The notes under the pieces: generated by a model
Database searches by the model: none
What the model was told of the DNA's origin: nothing
Seen by the model: only the letters and a program-made list of their open reading frames with translations
Shown here: positions 50,492 through 63,832 of the stretch, in pieces
How the letters are laid out: each line of letters starts with the position of its first letter
Numbering within the stretch: the stretch's first letter is position 1
Origin: Nymphaea colorata
Lineage: Eukaryota; Streptophyta; Magnoliopsida; Nymphaeales; Nymphaeaceae
DNA length: 64,000 nt
NCBI RefSeq assembly: GCF_008831285.2
Contig: NC_045140.1
Location: 22,524,131-22,588,130, forward strand
Direction: 5' to 3'
Program-made: the position numbers and the translations under genes

Positions 50492-53400
50492 TTTTATGTG
50501 AAGATGAAGATGGTGACGATCGAACAGTGGTCTCCCCCAAAGAGCAAGGTATATGGTCTAAAAGATATCGATTCTGTAATCAAGAGAGCAAGAGAGCGGA
50601 ACAGAAAAGGAAGGGCGCTGAAACCCCCACGATTGCGTCGCGGTTTTGCAGCCGTGACATAAACATCGCTGATATTTCAAACAATATGGTCACTTAGATG
50701 GTCACTTGTTCAACGTATATCTACTCTGTTTAGCAATTCTCGCTTCATATATTGAAAATGAGTAAGGGCCTTGCGCCGCAAACTGGCTTAGTCGAAGGAC
50801 AACCGATGAATATTTCTATAAAATTTATTAAATCACATCTTATCCGTTTCTTGTACCTGTAACTCGCTGTTTCACAAAGTTGTGACCTTCTGAACAGATA
50901 GAAATCCCAAACTGATCGTTGGACTTGAATAGAAATCCAAATCTGATGGTTGGACTTGACTCTGAATCCGGCAAGTGAGTTGGATCTGGTACAAAAAGAC
51001 AGAATGGATGGAAAACCATATCTAGATAATGAGCCTATCATAATCTTCAGGACCCATACTCAAGAATCATGAATCAGATCCAGATTGTAAATCCAACCAA
51101 GTCTGATCTAGTTAACTGGGCTGGCAATGGACAAGAGAAACTAACCAATCAGACATTGTTTGGTCGAATTCATCAAAGGTGAAGCCTTGATCTGCCTGCA
51201 AACTCATTATGGATGAGTTCTTAGGAGAAGCTTATCAAATGCTGACCATGTGCCGTTCCATTTCCTTAAAGCGTTTCGATTTTAAAATTTATCGTTTCAT
51301 AAAATAAGGTGAACGAGTTTCTGCCACTTGCAGGACGAGAAACATCAGTACTACGAGAACCAGCGTGAGCCTCTGATCATTGTAACAAATTGCTATTTTG
51401 GCAACAACTTTTGATAAAAATGAATGATGTATGTATATATATATTGGCAAACTTATGTAGTAAAAAGGAGATGAAGTACATGTCGAACTAATATTTCATA
51501 CGAACCTTGTGAATAAAAGTAATAAGCCGTGTTTGTTTCGTTTACAAGCTCTAACTTTAATTGTCTTTTAATTATGAGGATGAGCCTTGGAGTAGGGGTG
51601 AACAACGAGTAGAGCTCGAAATCGTTAAAGCTCCGTTCATGAATGAGTTCGAGCCAAGTCATTTGCTTAACGAATTAAATTCGAGTTCATAAGTCGACTT
51701 GTTCAAATAATCGAGTTGAATTCGAGCTCAACATGTAACTGCCGAGTCGAGCCTAAATTTGTCAAACTTTAATCAAATCGATATATTCAAACAAGTTTAC
51801 GAGTTTATCGAACCTTAATCGAGTCGAGGTTGAGCTTAACACGTAACGATGAATATCAATTTTATTCAAACGAGTTTGCCGAGCCTTAATTGAGTTGAGC
51901 TCGAGCTCAACACAGAACTACCCAGTCGAGCTCGTGCTGCTTTCGTCGAGCTATTATCGAGCTTGAGTCGAGTTGAGCTTGAGGTTTCATTAGTCGAGCC
52001 GAGCTCAAGCTGATTGAACTCGGGCTCGACTCGGCTCGGCTCATATTCACCCCTACCTCGGAGGTATATGCAAGCAACTGACCTACACAAATCATTTATT
52101 TACATATTAAATGCCACATAGGGTGGAACTTTTTTTTTTTGATGGGGTAGAATAGTATTGTCAAAATTTGTATAAGGATCAAACAATATTTTTCACATAT
52201 GCCAAATCAAAATTTTTAAAAACTAATTTCAAAATGTTAAGAGAGGGCCTCCTTCCCTCTGCTCTTCCCGCAAAAACTTAGTCGTTCACTATAGATGCCT
52301 CTCTAGCATTAATTTTTTAAAGGGTGCATAAATTTTTGATTCTACCACCCTGTCAACCCGTTTATTTTAGAAGTTCATCTTATTCACACCTGAGAAATCA
52401 ATCAATTGGAGACAGAATTTCTTTGATCCAAGATCCACCAGACCCCGTTAATCCAATATTAAGATTCAAACTAAAAAAGATAGAGACTGCGTATTGCACT
52501 TAAGAGATTGTTTAGCACCTGTTGAGTGAAACTATTTGAAAAATTGAAACATATTTATGAAACCATGTAACATAGTATTTCATGATAGAATTTATTAGAA
52601 AGTAACAATACGGCCCCAAAGATATTTGTCGAAAATTCACAATCAAGTATGTCTGATCAAACTTTAGATAAGAGACAACTCGCGTCGCGGGCATCTCCAT
52701 CAAAGGTGGACGGGACGAAGTTATGGTCTGTGAGAACCAGACCCTACCCGATCACGTCCAAAACTTGGCCCGACCCATTTACACCAGGTTGTGGTTCCAT
52801 GCACGCGTGTCGGCAAACTAAGTCGACACCTCGCCATTAAATCGGGGAGAACACGGGCGACCACTCGCCGATTTTTTGATAAAATAAAATACAGAAAAAA
52901 AAAGCTTCCCGAAAGGACGAAAGTACCATCATTACGCCTCAAGTGAAGAGACCATGAGAACGGCCCAACAGGGGATAATTTAGTCATAAAAAGTCGTTCG
53001 GGCATTGTCCCCGGTTCCCGCTCCGAGCCACTCAAAAGAACGCATCCCCATCATGCGCCACGCTGCGTGCGAGCATCCTTACTGCAACATTCCCCTTCGC
53101 CATTCTCCGCTTTCTGTAGCTCCACGTTCTCCGTCCTCCTCCGCTCTTATTTCTCTTGTCGTCGTCGTCTTCTTCTTCTTCTTCTTCTTCTTCTTCAGAA
53201 CGAGAAGAGGAGGAAGAAGAAGACTCCTCGTGGATGGTAGGAAGTGGGAAACATGGTTTTCCTGCATGCAATCTTTCCACTGTTAGATTAGTTAAAGAGG
53301 CGTGGTAGAGTGAGTATTGACATAGTATGCTCATTTAGTTCACTTTCTATGAGTGCTCCCTTATTATCCTGAGGTGCACTGCCAGGGTCCCCTCGTTATG

Positions 53401-54265
53401 GTTTTCATAATGGACAATGTGGACGAGAGCTGATCTCTCTCTTTTTTTTCTTTTTTTTTTTGGTTCTTTTTTCGAGTACATAACAATGAGAGAGATCATC
53501 TGAGTTGTCCGATTTTACGGACGGGCGGTCAAAAAACATGTTTCATGGGAGAAATGCAAGCATCGAGAAATTTTTAAACCTTTAAAGCAGAGAAGTTGTT
53601 CTTGGGGATCCGGGCAGAGCAAGAAACAGAGAGAAACAAGGAAAGAGCAAAGTGACGAAGAATTTCTTACATGGATAGAGAAGAAAAAGCAAATTGCATG
53701 AACAAACATATTTTCCCACTTCAACTTAACTATATTCCCCTCTGTACGATCAAATGATTTAGATGGAAAAAGGATAAAGAAAGTATGTAAACTGATAAAG
53801 AACGGAGTATGTATTTTTTGTCACGTTGTTTTGTGTTGCCACACGTTTCATGATTTATTAATATTCCTGTCTCACTGTTACCCAGATTTATTGATGCTCC
53901 TGTAAATAAATTTAGGCGGTACCTCCATATTTTATTATTTACTGCTTACATATGTGCCAGCGAACACCACGAAGAGTCGCAGACATTAATTCTACGCAAA
54001 CATTCTTTTCTCAATGTCATAGCATGCTATTCAAGCAATCTAAAGGATCATGTGTGGTCTCATTATGCTCCATAAAAGCAACACCACTATCTCTAAGATG
54101 GATGACTAATGAGCTTGAGGAGAGAGGGCTAACTAGCGACCACCTTGGAGCTCGGACTCATGGATGCAGCTCAAGAATGAGGCTGAGCTATAGAGAATGT
54201 TTGATTCATTCCTCTGATACTGGAATGCAGAAGAGGAAAGCAAAATTTAACACATGTATTTAGAA
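50492..54265. other. Intergenic between PPR and ARM/TPR genes
   Basis: No supported gene. The first few hundred bases are the PPR promoter and 5' UTR. From 50880 to 51180 there are GATC/GGATT-rich words like those of the degenerate hAT relics elsewhere. A complete hAT MITE occupies 51593-52055. A TTC repeat lies at 53170-53197. Open frames near 53005-53334 come from that low-complexity tract. The stretch just below 54266 should hold the 3' UTR of the ARM/TPR gene. Confidence 0.45.
51593..52055. mobile_element. 463-bp hAT MITE with target duplication
   Basis: Starts TAGGGGTGAA and ends TTCACCCCTA, a perfect 10-bp terminal inverted repeat. It is flanked by CCTTGGAG (51585-51592) and CCTCGGAG (52056-52063), an 8-bp duplication with one mismatch, as hAT elements make. 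The interior is a long array of GAGCTCGAGTCGAG-type words in both orientations, which would fold extensively. No coding capacity. Confidence 0.85.
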
Positions 54266-56686
54266 TCATGGAGAAAAAGAATTACCATGGAGATCATCAC
54301 CACTCTTGCTGGTATTCAGATATCTCTTCCTGGCTCGATAAAAAATCCACGTGGCATTCATCTGCTTACTGATCATGCGTGCAGCATAATGTGGAACTCT
54401 TACACTCTTCCCATCCTTACTTGCAGGGCCACCATTAACGTACATCATGCAGTCCGTGAGGCTTTCCTTAGAGCAGCCGAGCATGTCATAGGCCTGAGAC
54501 CTCCTCCACAGGCTCTTGGCGTGAGAGTTCACAGGGCTGGAGAGGCACAGAGCACGCGTCGTGTCCCTAACCGCGGCAATGGCTTCCCCTAGCATGAGGT
54601 GACACTGGGCTCTGTTACTGTAGAGGACGACCCTATCCTTCCTCATGATCAGAGGGCACACCTCCAGTGCCTCTGTGTACTTCAGGACAGCACCATGGTA
54701 GTCCCCAGTTGTGAACTTGGCATTCCCTTGCAGCTTTCTTGCTGATGATAGGGCTCTTCTTGCTTGTAACTCAGCAGCAGCTAAAGTTTTTTCCTTGCTT
54801 CTTTGGAGTGTAGCTGTGTGAATCCATTGAATGAATCTTTGAGCAGTGGGGGATAGAGCTGTGTTGCCCTTCTCTTTAAGGAGGGCGTTGGTGATGGCTT
54901 CCCCGACTTGTTGTCTGTGCCCGAGTGTTTTCAACTCGACCAAGTCTGCTAGGACCTCAATGACTGCATCTATGACCTACCAAAGAATGGTGGTTCTGCT
55001 AAAGTTTAGGAAAAAATCGAAAGTTTGTGAAGCAGAAACTTGATTCTGCTGATTGGCATTTCAGACTAAAAAAATTAAAAATTCAGGTACTTGCATCATC
55101 ATGTACACATGCTCATGCATTCTTACATGCAAAATGCTGGTGAAGATGGCAGTCTATCATGAAGAGACTCTTGGCAAGCATATAAGTTTTTGATATTTGT
55201 GCACATTACGGTGAGATTAATTCGCATTGATGTGTTTAATTGTGCCAGATTTCAACCATAGAATGATGTACTGCCATAAGAATCCTACGCACCTGGCTCA
55301 GTGGGTTGAATTAAGATTAAGCTTCCAAATTAAAGGATGGAAAGGGCAAGATATTTACAATACATATCTCTTGCTAAAAAGACTGAAGCCACGGAAAGGA
55401 TCTCTATTATGGACGAGGGAGAGGCGCTATGGCTGTTTCCAAGAGAAAAACTGAAACAGGATAAACATTCGCCTTGTTAACAGGAAAATTTATAAAACTC
55501 AACTATTTCCAGCTCATCTGAAAGAAAAAGAGAAAGGACCAATGGTGCTCAATAAAAGTTAACCACTTGCATTTTAGTCCCCTACAAGATCATTTTGCGT
55601 TACTTAGATCTTGATAATATGATGCTCGAGAAAAAGAAAAACCTGTAAAGGACGGTTTGGTAGGCTAACCTTTACTTTTACGTGGTGATCTTGTATCAAC
55701 AACAGTAGACAATCAATGGCCATATATTGCCAATCGCCCGAAGACCTTGACAGATTGCAGAGAGCACTCAATACCTCTCGGCATCCCGCAATGCGGTTTC
55801 TTCCTAAAGCTTTATAGCATAGAATTCTCATGAGCCCGATGCCAGCGGATGAATTCTCACTGGTGATTCCTCCCCACATCCCACAGATATCCCTTAAAAA
55901 CTCATCTTGCAGTATGAGACCGAGTCCTCTCTCCTTGCTAGCAAAACAATTCAGAAGATGCAGAGACCAGCACTGCATTTGGCTTGCCCATTCCTCTGCC
56001 TTCTTGTTCTCCATCCCCTCATCACCTAACCCTCTCGTCAGCAAGTCGCTCTGATAACTAAGCCTCCTCTCCTTCATGATGAACTCCACATACACCACGT
56101 CAACAGACCCAGAGGCAACCTCCATAGCCAACCTCACTATCTTTTCTACCTCTTCATCTTCACTTCCAACTGATTCAAATGTCTTGTCATAGCTAGCAAG
56201 GTGACCTAGTGCCCTCACAGCTACTCTCTGCTCTACCCAACTCAAACTTCCTTTCATGAGTTCCACCAAAGGAGGGATCACACCTGCTCTTACTGCCTCT
56301 TCTGCAAATTCCTCCATGTTCATGGTGTAAGATCCTATGATATGGGCAGCATAATAAGGAATATAGACATTCTGTCCACTATGAAGCCATTCTTTGTCAT
56401 TAAGGGCCCTCTCAATCAGCTGAGACATAGAGTGGAAGATGCCAAACATTGGGAATTCAGGATCGTCAGGCTGTTTCATGGCTATGCTCCAGAGACTGCT
56501 CAGGACCAGCACTAGATCTGGATCATCATTGTGGGCCACCTCCTTGAAGTACTTGGAAAACGCTGCCATTCTCTTACATGGGTTGCTTTCCTTCATGGCG
56601 CACAAGAAGCATGAACCTGCAGTGCATTGCCACTTGCTCATGGTTTCTGTTGTTGGTGTTCTTCTTATCCGTGCTGTTTCCTTCAT
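54266..56686 (-). CDS. ARM/TPR-like repeat protein
   Basis: Two exons: 55670-56686 (339 codons, ending DHHVKVK, donor GTTAGC) and 54266-54976 (starting VIDAVIEVLADLVELKTLG, stop TGA), giving 575 residues. The N-terminal part has a Cys-rich start (MSKWQCTAGSCFLCAMKE from residue 16) and helical ARM-like repeats, with segments such as AVRAGVIPPLVELMKGSLSW and EQRVAVRALGHLASYDKTFE. The C-terminal part has TPR motifs: ARKLQGNAKFTTGDYHGAVL, YTEALEVCPL, LYSNRAQCHLMLGEA and SLWRRSQAYDMLGCSKESL. This ARM-then-TPR layout is that of a plant family annotated as ARM-repeat/TPR-like proteins (for example At5g43120), thought to act as chaperone-type or scaffold adaptors; the biochemical role is not established. 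An acceptor-like TTTACAG ends two bases before the ATG, so a 5' UTR intron is possible. Met16 is an alternative start. Confidence 0.88.
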
Positions 56687-59362
56687 GTCTGTAAATGCAG
56701 GGCAGCTCCAGGGAAACCAGGAGGGTTTAAGGGTAAGCAGATTTTTTCTGAAGCGGAGGTTATTAAAGTTTAAACTTTGAATAATATGAAAGTGGGGATC
56801 ATTATTTCAAAAAGCTTAACCTTTACCTAACCTCGTGTGAAAGATGTAAAGAAGTAAGCAGCCTTTAAGGGCTAAAGCAGGACTAAGTATGTATAGCTGG
56901 TAGGTCTGTCGTTTGTTGCAGAGAGAGGTTGAGGTAGAGAGCTAGCGGCGCATGAACAACTGGGATGTTTTTAAATTTACAGCTTTTTGACGAGATTGCA
57001 TGCCATGGCTGCTGTTTGGCATGCTTGCAATATGTTGAGGGATTCATCTCAAGAAGAGGACTAGAATAACCCCCTGGTTCTGCAGAACTCGTGGGAAAAA
57101 ATGGAAAGGGAAGTACATTGTTTTTTTTTTTGGTAAAAACACTGTAAAACAATACCAAGATCATAAAATCCTTTAAAAAATAAAATCCAAATAAAAAAGC
57201 CACAGAAATTACGTTAGCAAAGGCTGGACAACTGTTCAACTTGCTTCCATTGTTTGCAAAAAAAGAACGATACATGCTGGTCGTTACTGTGATGCATTCT
57301 GAGTCTATGAAGTGAAGGGGGAAAGGAGGGGCCGGTGAGCGTCATTTTACCGATTGCTTTGGAGATTGGGATCGGAAACGCCAGTAATGAATGATATTAT
57401 ATGTACTAAATAAAGTAAGGATGTCATGTGGCTCAAAGCACGTTCCCTTTTAACTTTGCGGCTGTGAATATAATATTAACGCATTCGTTGAACAACTAGA
57501 GAAACAGCCTCATGGCCAGCTTAGGGCTGATTATGATTCGTTACCATGTAAAGAAAAAAAAACTGGAAAGCAAAAAGCCGCTGTTCCCAATGCCGCGGGG
57601 CTCATGATGGCCGGCTTATGCGTACTTTGCAACCTGACACTTGTTCCCCTCCAAAATCTCTTCAGTGCCTCTCTGGGTACTTCACCGATTATTTGTTTAT
57701 GAACACACTCTCTCTCTCTTTCCCTCTCTCTGTTATTTTTAAACACGATTTTTCACTCCCCAGAAGCCAATATCGCATGCCGGAAAATTGGGTTTTCTTT
57801 TCAGGAACAAATTGGACAATATCCACGCATTCCTCAATGATTATTTCAATTCGAAGCTGTTTATTTTTGAAAATGGCCTCGTTGCAGAGGTCCCCAATCT
57901 TCCAAAACATCACTGTAAGTGACATATGAGTTCGTATATGGTTCTAAAGTCTGCCACAGTTGAATGATATGATCCACATCATTCGGCGGTCGAAAAGGAT
58001 GATGATCGAAAAACTTGCAGAGTCGGTCCCAAGTTGCAGTCACTTCGGCGAAAGGGCGGTTCCGTTTCTTCTTGCTCTTAGCACAAGACGCATCTACAAA
58101 GAAATCGAAGACCCCGCTTCTTGAGGCGATCGGGAGTTAACAAACGACACCGCACACGAAAATAAAGGGTAAACGAAGCCTCCTAGGATAGCAGACCGAT
58201 TGCTGATCACCTTAATTGCAACCTCACCAGCTTCCTTCACTGAAGAAACTCTTCAGTTGCTGCCCAAATAAAAACTGTCTGGCTCAGTCGCGTTCCACAT
58301 TTGGGTACGCATAAGATCATTTGCACTTCCAGGCAACTGCATCAACAAGGATTTAGGTTTACACCATTCAACAACCTTGACATCTTTTTTATAGCCCTGA
58401 TGAATATTTACTTGGTTGGTTGAGGAAGATTTCAATAGGTCTTGCTTTTTCTAGACAAAGATTTCAGTCCTTTGTTAGGGAGTAATGAAGTTGAAATCTT
58501 AAGATCAAGATGCCGATATCTCAAGTCACATTTACTTTATTTTCCATGTCCCAAGGTCAGGTCGAATTTTGAAACATCATTCAGATCCGTAGATTTAAGA
58601 TCAGACCTCCTTTGAATCCATGGCTTTTTGTATATGACATTGCTATGGATTCGAGATTCATGCTATCCAGATCCCCTGTCTAGTCCACTTCTTTTCACAT
58701 AAACTGATCTACGTCTGCCTAAACCCAGGTTGCCTGCACATATATTTAGTGAGGTTGCGCTAAAAGGTTTCCACATTTCTCGCTATACTGAATCAGATTC
58801 CAAACGGACCTCAAAGGAATATTGCTTACCTTAAGCACGATCAGTTGCAACAGTAACATGATTGTAAATGAATCTATGTAGATCACCTATCCCCGACGAG
58901 GATTAGACCTCCAAGCACACTATCTAATCACCGAAATGTAAAAGAGAATGCCCTTAATTTTAAGGCTTTAATATAACAAAAACCTAGCCAAAATATAAAA
59001 ACATTAACTGAATTGCTTCCCTCATTAATCATATAACCAAGTTAATGCAGCCACTGAAGATTGGTTGCAGCAAAAGTACCACATAGAAAAAGGGGGTGCG
59101 ATCCCAGTGGAGTGTTTCAAACTGGGGCCATCCGTTAACAACAACTGCGAACTGTCCCAAGCTGCGAGGCAAAGAGAGATGGAGAGATGCAAAAGCACAC
59201 ATTTTTTGCATAAGACAACAGGTTGAACAAGAAACCATAACATGAACCAGCAACTTTCACAACCATATATATATCACCATCATCCGAAGATCAAACCATG
59301 TAAAAACGTTCACTTTCATATTCGACTTTTTTACTTGCATATCATTGCTTAGGATCTGCAGT
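56687..59362. other. Intergenic between ARM/TPR and SWIB genes
   Basis: The first part is the flank and likely 5' UTR intron of the ARM/TPR gene. A minus-strand open stretch at 57861-58134 is listed separately. At 58490-58640, GATTCAGATC-type words resemble degenerate hAT relics. The bases just below 59363 should include the SWIB gene 3' UTR. Nothing else is supported. Confidence 0.4.
57861..58134 (-). other. Unidentified open stretch of ~90 codons
   Basis: From a stop near 58134 to a TAA at 57861 the minus strand is open. It has a protein-like composition: a basic patch (KSKKKRNRPF), then TATWDRLCKFFDHHPFRPPN, DVDHIIQLWQTLEPY and DVLEDWGPLQRGHFQK. The aromatic and Pro-rich content is unlike the low-complexity frames nearby. 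I do not recognise the family. It may be an exon of a decayed transposon or gene; no flanking exon could be joined to it. Confidence 0.25.
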
Positions 59363-61471
59363 TTACTTTAAAAAGTGGGGATTGATTAGTCCAGCGATCT
59401 CCAGAAAGCCGACCCGCTCTTTACCCCCCAAAACTTTCCTCAGCTTCTCATCACAAATGATGATTTTCTTGTTATCAGGGTCCTGAAGCGATAAGAAAAT
59501 ATAATTAAAAATCACAATAAAGTTTCATAGAGAAGGTGTCAGCTTCTTCTGCAGTTTTACAAGACAAACAGCAAATTAAGAATTTTATATAATGAAATAA
59601 CAGGTGACAGGTCATCTTCTCAAGCTCAACTTGCCAGTTGCTGAAATGATGACCATCCCAGATTCAAAACCTCCAACAGATGAGGCTTGCATAAGAAATC
59701 CATCATAAGAGTGAGACCCATCAAATGTACACATTGGTGGACTTATACCTGTCTTTTCCTATGTTAATGCAGTTTATCAGCCATTCCAACAGATTATACC
59801 CTGCTGAAGAGCAAGTTGGTGTACTGAGACTACATAATCAGTTCGGTAGGTGGTGAATAACATCACATGAAAAGCCCCAGTAGAATCATGACCACTAGAA
59901 AAAAGAGTTTTCTCCACTTAGAACATCATCAATAAGACAAGTTGGTCCGAAGAGAAGCAACAGTAAACATACCAACATACCTGCAGTCTGCAGAGAATGT
60001 AACGACCTCTAGTTGTCCACTAAGTCTATTAGGCTGACAATCACATGACTCTATTTTGTTTTTGCTCAATGTCAACCTCACGAGTTTATGAACAATAACA
60101 GGGGCTTTTGCACATTATAACTATTTTTCAACACCAACTGTCATATAGGAAACATAATACAAGCAAAAGAAAAGTATAAGCAGCAGTCTAATTGGACATC
60201 GTCAGGATAATTTAGCAGCTAGGCAGCCAAAGCAAAGGCAAGAACCAACAATACACTAAACACCTGACAAAGTATCTCGTAAACAATGAATAATATCCCA
60301 CATAACAACTGAAATGGTTGCAAAAACAACAATTAGCGCAGAAAAATGCCTATACAAATAAGCTTAAGCTCACTGAAATGAGCTAGAAGAAAAGGTGCAA
60401 TTTCTCCAAAAAACTGTAGCGCATCCAATAAAAGAAAATGGTTGCAAAGGAAAAGCTGTTAGCAAAAGCGGTGGTTGTGAGACATCAGAGCAAGCATTGC
60501 AACATCTTTAAGCATGAAAACCCATGCGGTGGAAAAGCTCGACATTTGACAACGTACACCAAAATAGGCTCTGAGAAAGCTAGAAGTTTCATGTCAAATA
60601 CACGAACGTGTTTCCACTGAAATGCTCAGATAATAGACTAGAACGCTAAACATACCTAATCCACCAGAAATCATACAGATACAAATATAGGTTCAACCTT
60701 GAAAAGAAAAACCCAGAAACAGAGCATCAAGCAATACAAAGATTCATGCATGCCTTAGGCTCGCATAGGAACGAGACAACAGAAAAAGCAAACCCCGTCA
60801 AGAAAATCGTGATAAATCATAAGCCAATGCTGCAACTACAATGACTGATGTACATCTCCCAATATCACAACTCAATGTTTATATTGATGTCTACCTGCTC
60901 CATGAGTGCTTCATCTCTACATATTAAAAACCACCAAAGCATTTGTACCCACCAAGAGACATGAGAAACAAGCGCAAATGCAAAATGAATAACCAGAGCC
61001 AAGCTCCAAACATAACAGCGGAATAGAAAGACAAACAAAAAATCGTCCATGGGTTTCATTTATAACCACGAAACAAACACCAAACGATTAGAGAACAAGA
61101 AGAAACACGAAAAGAAGCAAGCAAACTAATTCAACAACTCAAGTGTGTCAATCCCATTTTTGCACCTGAAGATTATTCTCCTTAATATAGGCCCAAATCT
61201 GTTTGAGTGCCTGCGTTCGCGGGATTTCGGGGACACCAACAAGCTCCTGCAGAGCTGAGGAGATGAGGCATGGTTTGCTGATGCCGCGAGGTTCTCTCTT
61301 TGCGGCGGTGGCTGTGGTCGTCGACTTGGATGCCGCGGCGTAGGAGATGCCGCTACGACGGCAGGAGGTGGAACGAAGGGGAAGGACGCTCAGATTACTG
61401 GAGAGGGTAGTGCAGGAGGAAGGAGGAACAAGGAGGGTCGGCCATCGACATCCAAAAGAGAGGGTCGCCAT
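59363..61471 (-). CDS. Plastid-type SWIB (SWIB/MDM2) domain protein
   Basis: Two exons: 61166-61471 (102 codons, ending ENNLQ, donor GTGCAA) and 59363-59482 (39 codons plus TAA), giving 141 residues. Residues 1 to about 60 are Ser/Thr/Arg-rich with few acids (MATLSFGCRWPTLLVPPSSC and onward), typical of a chloroplast transit peptide. The rest is one SWIB domain: SSALQELVGVPEIPRTQALK, QIWAYIKENNLQ, then DPDNKKIIICDEKLRKVLGG, KERVGFLEIAGLINPHF. The exon junction falls between NNLQ and DPDNK, inside the domain. Small stand-alone SWIB proteins of this size are plant-specific, and several are found in plastid nucleoids or mitochondria, where they are thought to bind or compact organelle DNA. The exact DNA role here is inferred from family. 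The single intron is 1.7 kb. Confidence 0.93.
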
Positions 61472-62849
61472 CGTCTTATGCTCCTTTCTTCTCCCTTTCC
61501 AGTTCCCTCTCTCTGTTTCCAGGTACTAAAAGGAGCAGGTTCTATGGCTACCAACAATCCCCGCCCAGTTCGAAGATTTTTGAGCTAAGAAACAGAGTCT
61601 ACAGAGCAGAGCGCCACCTTTCCCCTCCCCTGAAAACGTTTTTAAGGGAAATTTTTGAACAAACCTGGAAAATCTAAAATCATCCTCCCTTTTGCTAAAC
61701 TTTTCATATTGGCAGTTGAAAATGTGTCCGTTGCTTCGAAGTTCAATAGTGTAAGGCTACTGGGCTTTGCATTTTTATTTATTTTAGGTATTGATAGAAG
61801 CATTTAACCACCTCCTCTCTTCCCACTTGTAACCTCTTTTCTTTTATAGGGTTTGAGAATGTTTTGAGTTTAAGCAAAAGTTTTGCCTTTTCCGAAACTT
61901 TGTTCTCATCAATCCATACACTTGTATGTTGCAAAGCAGTCACTATGTTGGAGTGTACCGTCGGCCATGACCACTAGGTGGGCAGCAGCAGAAGGTTAAA
62001 ATTTTTATAAAGGATGTCTCTCGATTCAAGTTAGAGTTTCAATATGTGACATTAAGAAAAACCAACTTTGGCAAAAGTTTTTGGTATCGTACCACAACAA
62101 ACCAGCTCACTCTGCTTCAACATGAAAGTAGACTTGTGCCAAATTGAATCCAACATCCAGTTCTATTAAGTGCAACCTTTCTGTTTCACCAAGTGAGAAA
62201 GAAGAACAATAGAATCTGGGGTTACTGAACATTTTAGGAAGTAGAGTCGTAGTTTTCTTATTCCTAAAAGGGAAGAATGGCACCATGGGATATTGGACCG
62301 TCCACATAAATTGAAATATCAATGACGTTAATTGTAGTATTTAAAAGACAACTAATACTCTAACCTTGATCACATGGATACAAGTACGAGTATGGGTACA
62401 GATACAGGGACGCTGGTATGGACACGAAAATTTTAAACATTATAGATACATGGTTTAGCATAAGGTATACACACATATTATATATGTGTGCAAATTTTCA
62501 CAAAAACATATGTAAAATTCGAAGAAATATAGAAAACACCGCCAAAAAATGCAAAATTCCAAAAAGACCTGCACAATTCCACTAAAAAATATGCAGAAAT
62601 CAAAACTGTTGTATCTAACTATATCTAGACTCTAGCAAGCAACAAAAGTAAAACAACAAAACCTTTTCTTCTAGCAAGCTGAAATTGTATGAATGCCGGT
62701 GAATACCTGCTAAGGGGTAGGCCCTCTTCCTTTTATTAACAAAACAATATATATATATATATATATATATTTATTTATAGCAAAAAATCAAAATGCACGT
62801 CTCAGCTTCCTTTGGACCTTTTATGGTCTTCCCAATGGACCTCGTGGAG

Positions 62850-63340
62850 ATTGGTTTATTTCTCTTTATGAAACCACAGTAGATAGTCATGCTGATCCTC
62901 AAAAAATACTACACTTCTAGCATCTGAAATGCAGTTGAAGATGAGGTTAAGGAAAACCTGATTAGCAGCTTTGAGCATTTCTTTCACATTAGTCTCGTCA
63001 TTTATAATATTAAACAGGGGACTGCCAACATCAATAGATTCAACGATGGGCTTCCAATCAGTCCAAAACTTAGTGCTGTTTCCATCCTTAACTTTCCATG
63101 TAATGCAGTCTCTGATAAGTTTCCTTGCTCTGATTATCATGTGCTTCCAAATCACTAAGGAATTAGACGTGTGATTGAGATTTCACAGCCTTCGGCCATT
63201 GAAGTACTTTGATCATACATAAAATATACGAAATGCTTTTTTATTTCGCTGAGGACTCTACAGGCCGAGTATGCTAGCAAACTTGATTGGAGTCTTTGTT
63301 CTTTTGGATACCAAGGGCGGACTAGAAGAGATCGGTACAT
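62850..63340 (-). mobile_element. LINE (L1-type) reverse-transcriptase C-terminal relic
   Basis: The minus strand encodes IWKHMIIRARKLIRDCITWK, VKDGNSTKFWTDWKPIVESI. It fits the W..I..AR.L....WKV.DG.ST.FW.D.W pattern found between the reverse transcriptase and the zf-RVT region of plant L1 LINEs. The upstream piece (63155-63340) is in another frame. No polymerase core (YADD-type) or endonuclease is present, so it is a dead fragment. Confidence 0.6.
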
Positions 63341-63414
63341 GTTTTATTAAGCAAAGACTACCTGCACATGAAATTAGCTTTTTTCTTTCAATATTGGAGC
63401 GTTGAACATTGACT

Positions 63415-63832
63415 TGGGGTGCTTGATGAGGTCGGAATTATGGAATTCTGGAATTAAATTTTTTATTTATGATGAAAATAAGATTTATGATCTTAAACAA
63501 AAATTTTTGATTCTGGAATTATTGGCTCCACCTTGAGTCAAAATTCCAGAACTGTGATTCTACCTTAGGGGGTGGAACTGCAATTCGAGAATTTTAGATT
63601 TTTTTTTATCTTTCTTTAGGACACATGTCATGATGTTTTAATTTAACAATTTTAGAACTTTAATTCACGTCTTATGAAAAACATCATTTTCAATTTTGGA
63701 ATCAAAATTCCAAACTAGCAAACACAAAAAGAATGTAAAACTCGAATTTTCATTCCAATTCTAATTTAAGGTGAAATTTTGTTTCTAAAATTTTAATTCT
63801 AGAATCAAAATTCAAGGCTGTCTATGCCCTTA
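63415..63832. mobile_element. Possible AT-rich MITE
   Basis: The left side GGTCGGAATTATGGAATTCT / GGAATTAAA mirrors the right side, whose reverse complement reads CCTTGAATTTTGATTCTAGA / ATTAAA. AATTCTGGAATT and AATTCCAGAA words recur inside in both orientations. The ends are imperfect and I found no target duplication. Confidence 0.3.

Noticed and set aside
53005-53334. Overlapping open frames on both strands
   Set aside because: They are created by a (TTC)n/(GAA)n tract giving poly-Phe, poly-Glu or poly-Lys, and no homology is evident.
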